A DNA stretch of 64,000 nt from contig JAANYP010004256.1 of NCBI GenBank assembly GCA_020465985.1, positions 62,001 to 126,000 on the forward strand, given 5' to 3'. Both the position numbers and the translations under genes were made by a program. Below the pieces are notes generated by a model. That model saw nothing but the letters and a program-made list of their open reading frames with translations, made no database searches and had not been told where the DNA came from. This DNA comes from Centrapalus pauciflorus. Its lineage: Eukaryota > Streptophyta > Magnoliopsida > Asterales > Asteraceae. The first letter of the stretch is position 1. Each line of letters begins with the position of its first letter. Of the stretch, positions 61,739 to 64,000 are shown in pieces.

Positions 61739-62419
61739 TCACCTATCCATACAAGATTCAAGGTATTTATTCCTATCCTGAACATCCACGTTTTCGATTA
61801 GCATCTGTTTTATGACATTGTGATTTGTTAACCACTTTGATTGATATAATTCAGACGACTCTTTTAAAGTTCGGGCTAGATGTTCAGCCTGCACACACTT
61901 TTCAGTTTCAGCATTTAACCTAGCTTCTAGATCAAGTATATGTGTGTGGAATGTACATTCACTATATACAGATAAATTATTTACATGCTCTTGAATGTAA
62001 TAGGAATATACCACTTGTGTCTCTGAACCGGATGATGAACATTCGGGATCGTCAGATTTAGCCATCAAACGTGCTGGTGGATTTGTCGTTGTCTCCCCCT
62101 CATCAGCATTGTCTGAATCTGAAGCATTACAAGTGGCATAGTGATCCAATCCCAGACGATCAACCATATAGCAGTTCTTTCCCTTATCATCCTTTTCGTC
62201 GGTATCTTCAGCATCCCAGTAGTCTTCCTGGGCGACGAGAGCCATGGCATCTGTTCGTTTCTTAGCGGCATCCAACTTCCGCTCATAGTAGCCTACGTCC
62301 CTGTCAAACTTGTTTTTACATTCCCGAGCAAAGTGGCCCGGTTTCCCACATTTATAACAGAGACGCTCTTCGGCGCCCTTCGGTTCATCGGCTCTAGGTC
62401 TGCAATCCCTCCTTTCCAC
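61739..62419 (-). pseudogene. Copia-3 Gag middle: zinc knuckle and coiled coil
   Basis: CCHC knuckle CYKCGKPGHFAREC (~residue 21), an acidic segment (DAEDTDEKDDKG), and a C-terminal coiled coil (LEARLNAETEKCVQAEHLAR). It is read in a different frame from the RD-rich part; the shift lies near 62480. Confidence 0.82.
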
Positions 62420-62832
62420 CAGCCTCTTGTCAGCGCGGCGAGGTTCTCGGCTTTCATCTCTCCTTTTATCCCGACGACATACTCTCTTCGATCGTCCCTT
62501 CGGTCGTCCCTGCGGTCATCACGACGGTCGTCCCTCCGATCATAGTCTCGGCGGTCATCCCTACGATAATCACGCCTGTCGTCTCGCCTTTCATAACGGT
62601 GATCATCTCGATAGTCGCGTCTATCGTCGTATCTCCTCTCATCCATGTCATCCCTGCGATAGTCATCCCGACGATAATCATCGCGTCGTTCATCCCTTCT
62701 GTCATCTGAGTACCTCCGCGGACCGGTGTCATAGAGTAGCTGATTGTTAGTCTTGTTGGAAAAACGTCGTTGTTGTAGACGATTTGTCCACAAGGCTATT
62801 TGTTCTTGAATGACCGCTTCTTCCTCATCCAT
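62293..62832 (-). pseudogene. Copia-3 Gag Arg/Asp-rich repeat domain
   Basis: After QEQIALWTNRLQQRRF comes a ~90-residue run of RRDDRRD, YRRDDYR and DRRDYR units encoded by degenerate CG-rich repeats (62460-62720). A frameshift near 62480 switches the tail; in the next frame Arg/Asp/Glu-rich sequence leads straight to the zinc knuckle. An in-frame TAG (62863-62865) separates it from the upstream capsid part. Confidence 0.82.
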
Positions 62833-62862
62833 TACCTCACGTGGAGGAGAAGCATATCTGTA

Positions 62863-63402
62863 CTATGACGAAGAAGAACCTTGTGCAAAAGATGCAGTGG
62901 GAATATTCGTGTTGGATATCAAGGCTAGGGAATCAGTGGGTTTGATGCCGGTGTTAGCAGATAGCAGCAAAGATGCGAGTTGATTTGCCATCTGTTTTCG
63001 TTGATCCACATCACCCTGATACTTTTTCAGCTCTTTAAATACGACATTGATCGATACTTCGGGAATATTCAGGACTCGTCGTGTGGCCCCGCATGCAATC
63101 TGCCACTTGGGGGCTAAGGCTGAACAGAACTGGATGTTTATGTCATCCTTGTCCTTTTTGATGTGTAGTTTGTTCAATTCATTTAGGACTGCACAGAACC
63201 TTGTAAACGTGTCCTGCAGCGACTCCCCGTCTTTGGTTCGGAATTCAGTGAACTTAGCCTTAGCTTCCTCAATTTTCGCTCGGTCATCCAAATCTGCCCC
63301 CAGCATTTGCACTTCTAGCTCGTCCCATATTTCTTTAGCAGACATTTTGCTGTCTACTCCGACTAAGATATCAGTGGGGAGGGCCTGATAGATCAGATAC
63401 TC
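62863..63402 (-). pseudogene. Copia-3 Gag capsid-type domain, N-terminus missing
   Basis: Contains AKEIWDELEVQMLGAD, FTRFCAVLNELNKL and INIQFCSALAPKW. The frame is open upstream of the first ATG (63345) to ~63402, where a foreign segment begins. Roughly the first 80-100 residues expected for such a Gag are missing. Confidence 0.82.
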
Positions 63403-63403
63403 A

Positions 63404-63705
63404 GCCTAGGGGTGAGCGACGGGTACCATTTCCCCGAACCCGAACCGATACCGGTACCGACCAATACCGAATTAATATATTCGGTTTGGCATTCGGTTTT
63501 TAAATTAGCTAAAATTCGGTATTCAGTACTCGCCGTTCGCTATTTGGTTTTTAAATTAGCTAAAATTCAGTATTCGGAACCGAACCGGCACCATATAAGA
63601 TTATACGGTTCGGTATTCGGTTCTTTCAAAACTAATAATTTGGTTTCGGTATTTTCGGAATCATTAAAAACAAACCAAAAACTCAAGAAAACCCATATTT
63701 TTTAA
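63404..63705. mobile_element. Insertion in Copia-3 gag (CTAGGGGTGAGC-type repeat)
   Basis: It begins CTAGGGGTGAGCGACGGGTA, followed by GTTCGGTATTCGGTTTTTAAA-type repeats (two ~70-bp units sharing TTTTTAAATTAGCTAAAATTC at 63488 and 63549). This resembles hAT-like MITEs that start TAGGGGTG, but the inverted right end was not found. Confidence 0.5.
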
Positions 63706-63932
63706 AAATGACAAAACAGTCGATTATATTAGGATATTGATGTTAAGATTGAACCTAATAAGCTCTAAATCATTAAGAAAGGATAATGTTATGATTATAT
63801 GACAATAACAACACAAAAACAGCAGAAAAATGATGAAAAAGAATATCTAACCGAGAAGAATGATGAAGAACACGATGAAGATGAGAAAACCCAGCAGAAT
63901 CCGATTGTTGGAAGTTGAAATCCACCTTTTGG

Positions 63933-63944
63933 GCTCTGATACCA
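63933..63944 (-). promoter_or_regulatory. Primer binding site of Copia-3
   Basis: Minus-strand TGGTATCAGAGC, two bases from the LTR end at 63947. Confidence 0.88.
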
Positions 63945-63946
63945 AT

Positions 63947-64000
63947 TGTTGTAATGTATTCCCAGATGAAATCAGCACATAAATGTTTCTTTATCACTCA
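63947..64000 (-). repeat. 5' LTR of Copia-3 (3' edge only)
   Basis: The minus-strand LTR ends CATTACAACA at 63947; the rest lies beyond the window. Confidence 0.75.

Larger units (their letters stand above)
56593..64000 (-). mobile_element. Sirevirus-like copia element, minus strand (Copia-3)
   Basis: Order on the minus strand: 5' LTR (from 63947, off the window), primer site, long gag, protease, integrase, RT, RNase H. Gag is large, with an Arg/Asp-rich repeat, a CCHC knuckle and a long coiled, Lys-rich C-terminus. Many stops and frameshifts are present. Confidence 0.87.

Noticed and set aside
62427..62750. + strand His/Ser/Arg-rich ORF opposite the RD-rich Gag
   Set aside because: Antisense reading of the repeat; the minus frame carries the recognisable Gag context.

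Overview
This window is an AT-rich stretch of plant nuclear DNA, from a eudicot and most likely Asteraceae. The lineage call is an inference from the style of the copia Gag and envelope-like proteins and of the FAR1-like fragment; no search was run. Nearly everything is transposable-element sequence, much of it nested. One apparently intact host gene is visible: a seven-exon HAD-superfamily (pyrimidine 5'-nucleotidase / SDT1-like) hydrolase on the + strand at 34320-40715. A truncated paralogue keeps only its last two exons (21125-23744).

Layout. (1) 1-~5900: 3' half of a Sirevirus-like Ty1/copia element: pol tail, long leader with a TATA box and six palindromes, decayed envelope-like ORF, 3' LTR. 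(2) ~5950-6260: G-rich GGGTA-type tract. (3) 6448-8405: repeat block R, copy 1. (4) 8406-24190: partial HAD copy, split by an LTR-type outer element (8467-20569, duplication ATTCA) that itself contains a complete Ty3/gypsy element (9980-19572, duplication GTTTG). (5) 24210-31395: block R copy 2, interrupted by terminal-inverted-repeat (TIR) elements, a Mutator-like foldback, a SINE, a Helitron end and a 1.37-kb insertion. (6) 31246-34161: LINE remnant, hAT MITE, Helitrons and a SINE. (7) 34320-40715: the HAD gene, with Helitrons and a MITE in its large introns. (8) 41336-47160: block R/LINE remnant split by a hAT MITE and a copia element (Copia-1, minus). (9) 47188-51190: CACTA end, MITEs embedded in TA microsatellites, and a FAR1-like MULE derivative. 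(10) 51418-55704: Sirevirus-like gag/protease fragment with its 5' LTR (Copia-2, minus). (11) 56593-64000: a further Sirevirus-like element (Copia-3, minus) whose 5' LTR runs off the window.

The order R - HAD(partial) - R - HAD(full) - R(partial) implies an old tandem duplication of a HAD-plus-R unit. The paralogous copies serve as internal empty sites that confirm several insertion boundaries. None of the retroelements looks autonomous: each carries stops, frameshifts or truncations. The observations most worth a second look are the palindrome array and possible leader intron before the envelope-like ORF, an 84-nt GT-AG insertion inside the gypsy reverse transcriptase, repeated landing of TIR elements in TA microsatellites, a family of tiny Helitrons around the HAD gene, and an Arg/Asp-rich repeat domain in the Copia-3 Gag.
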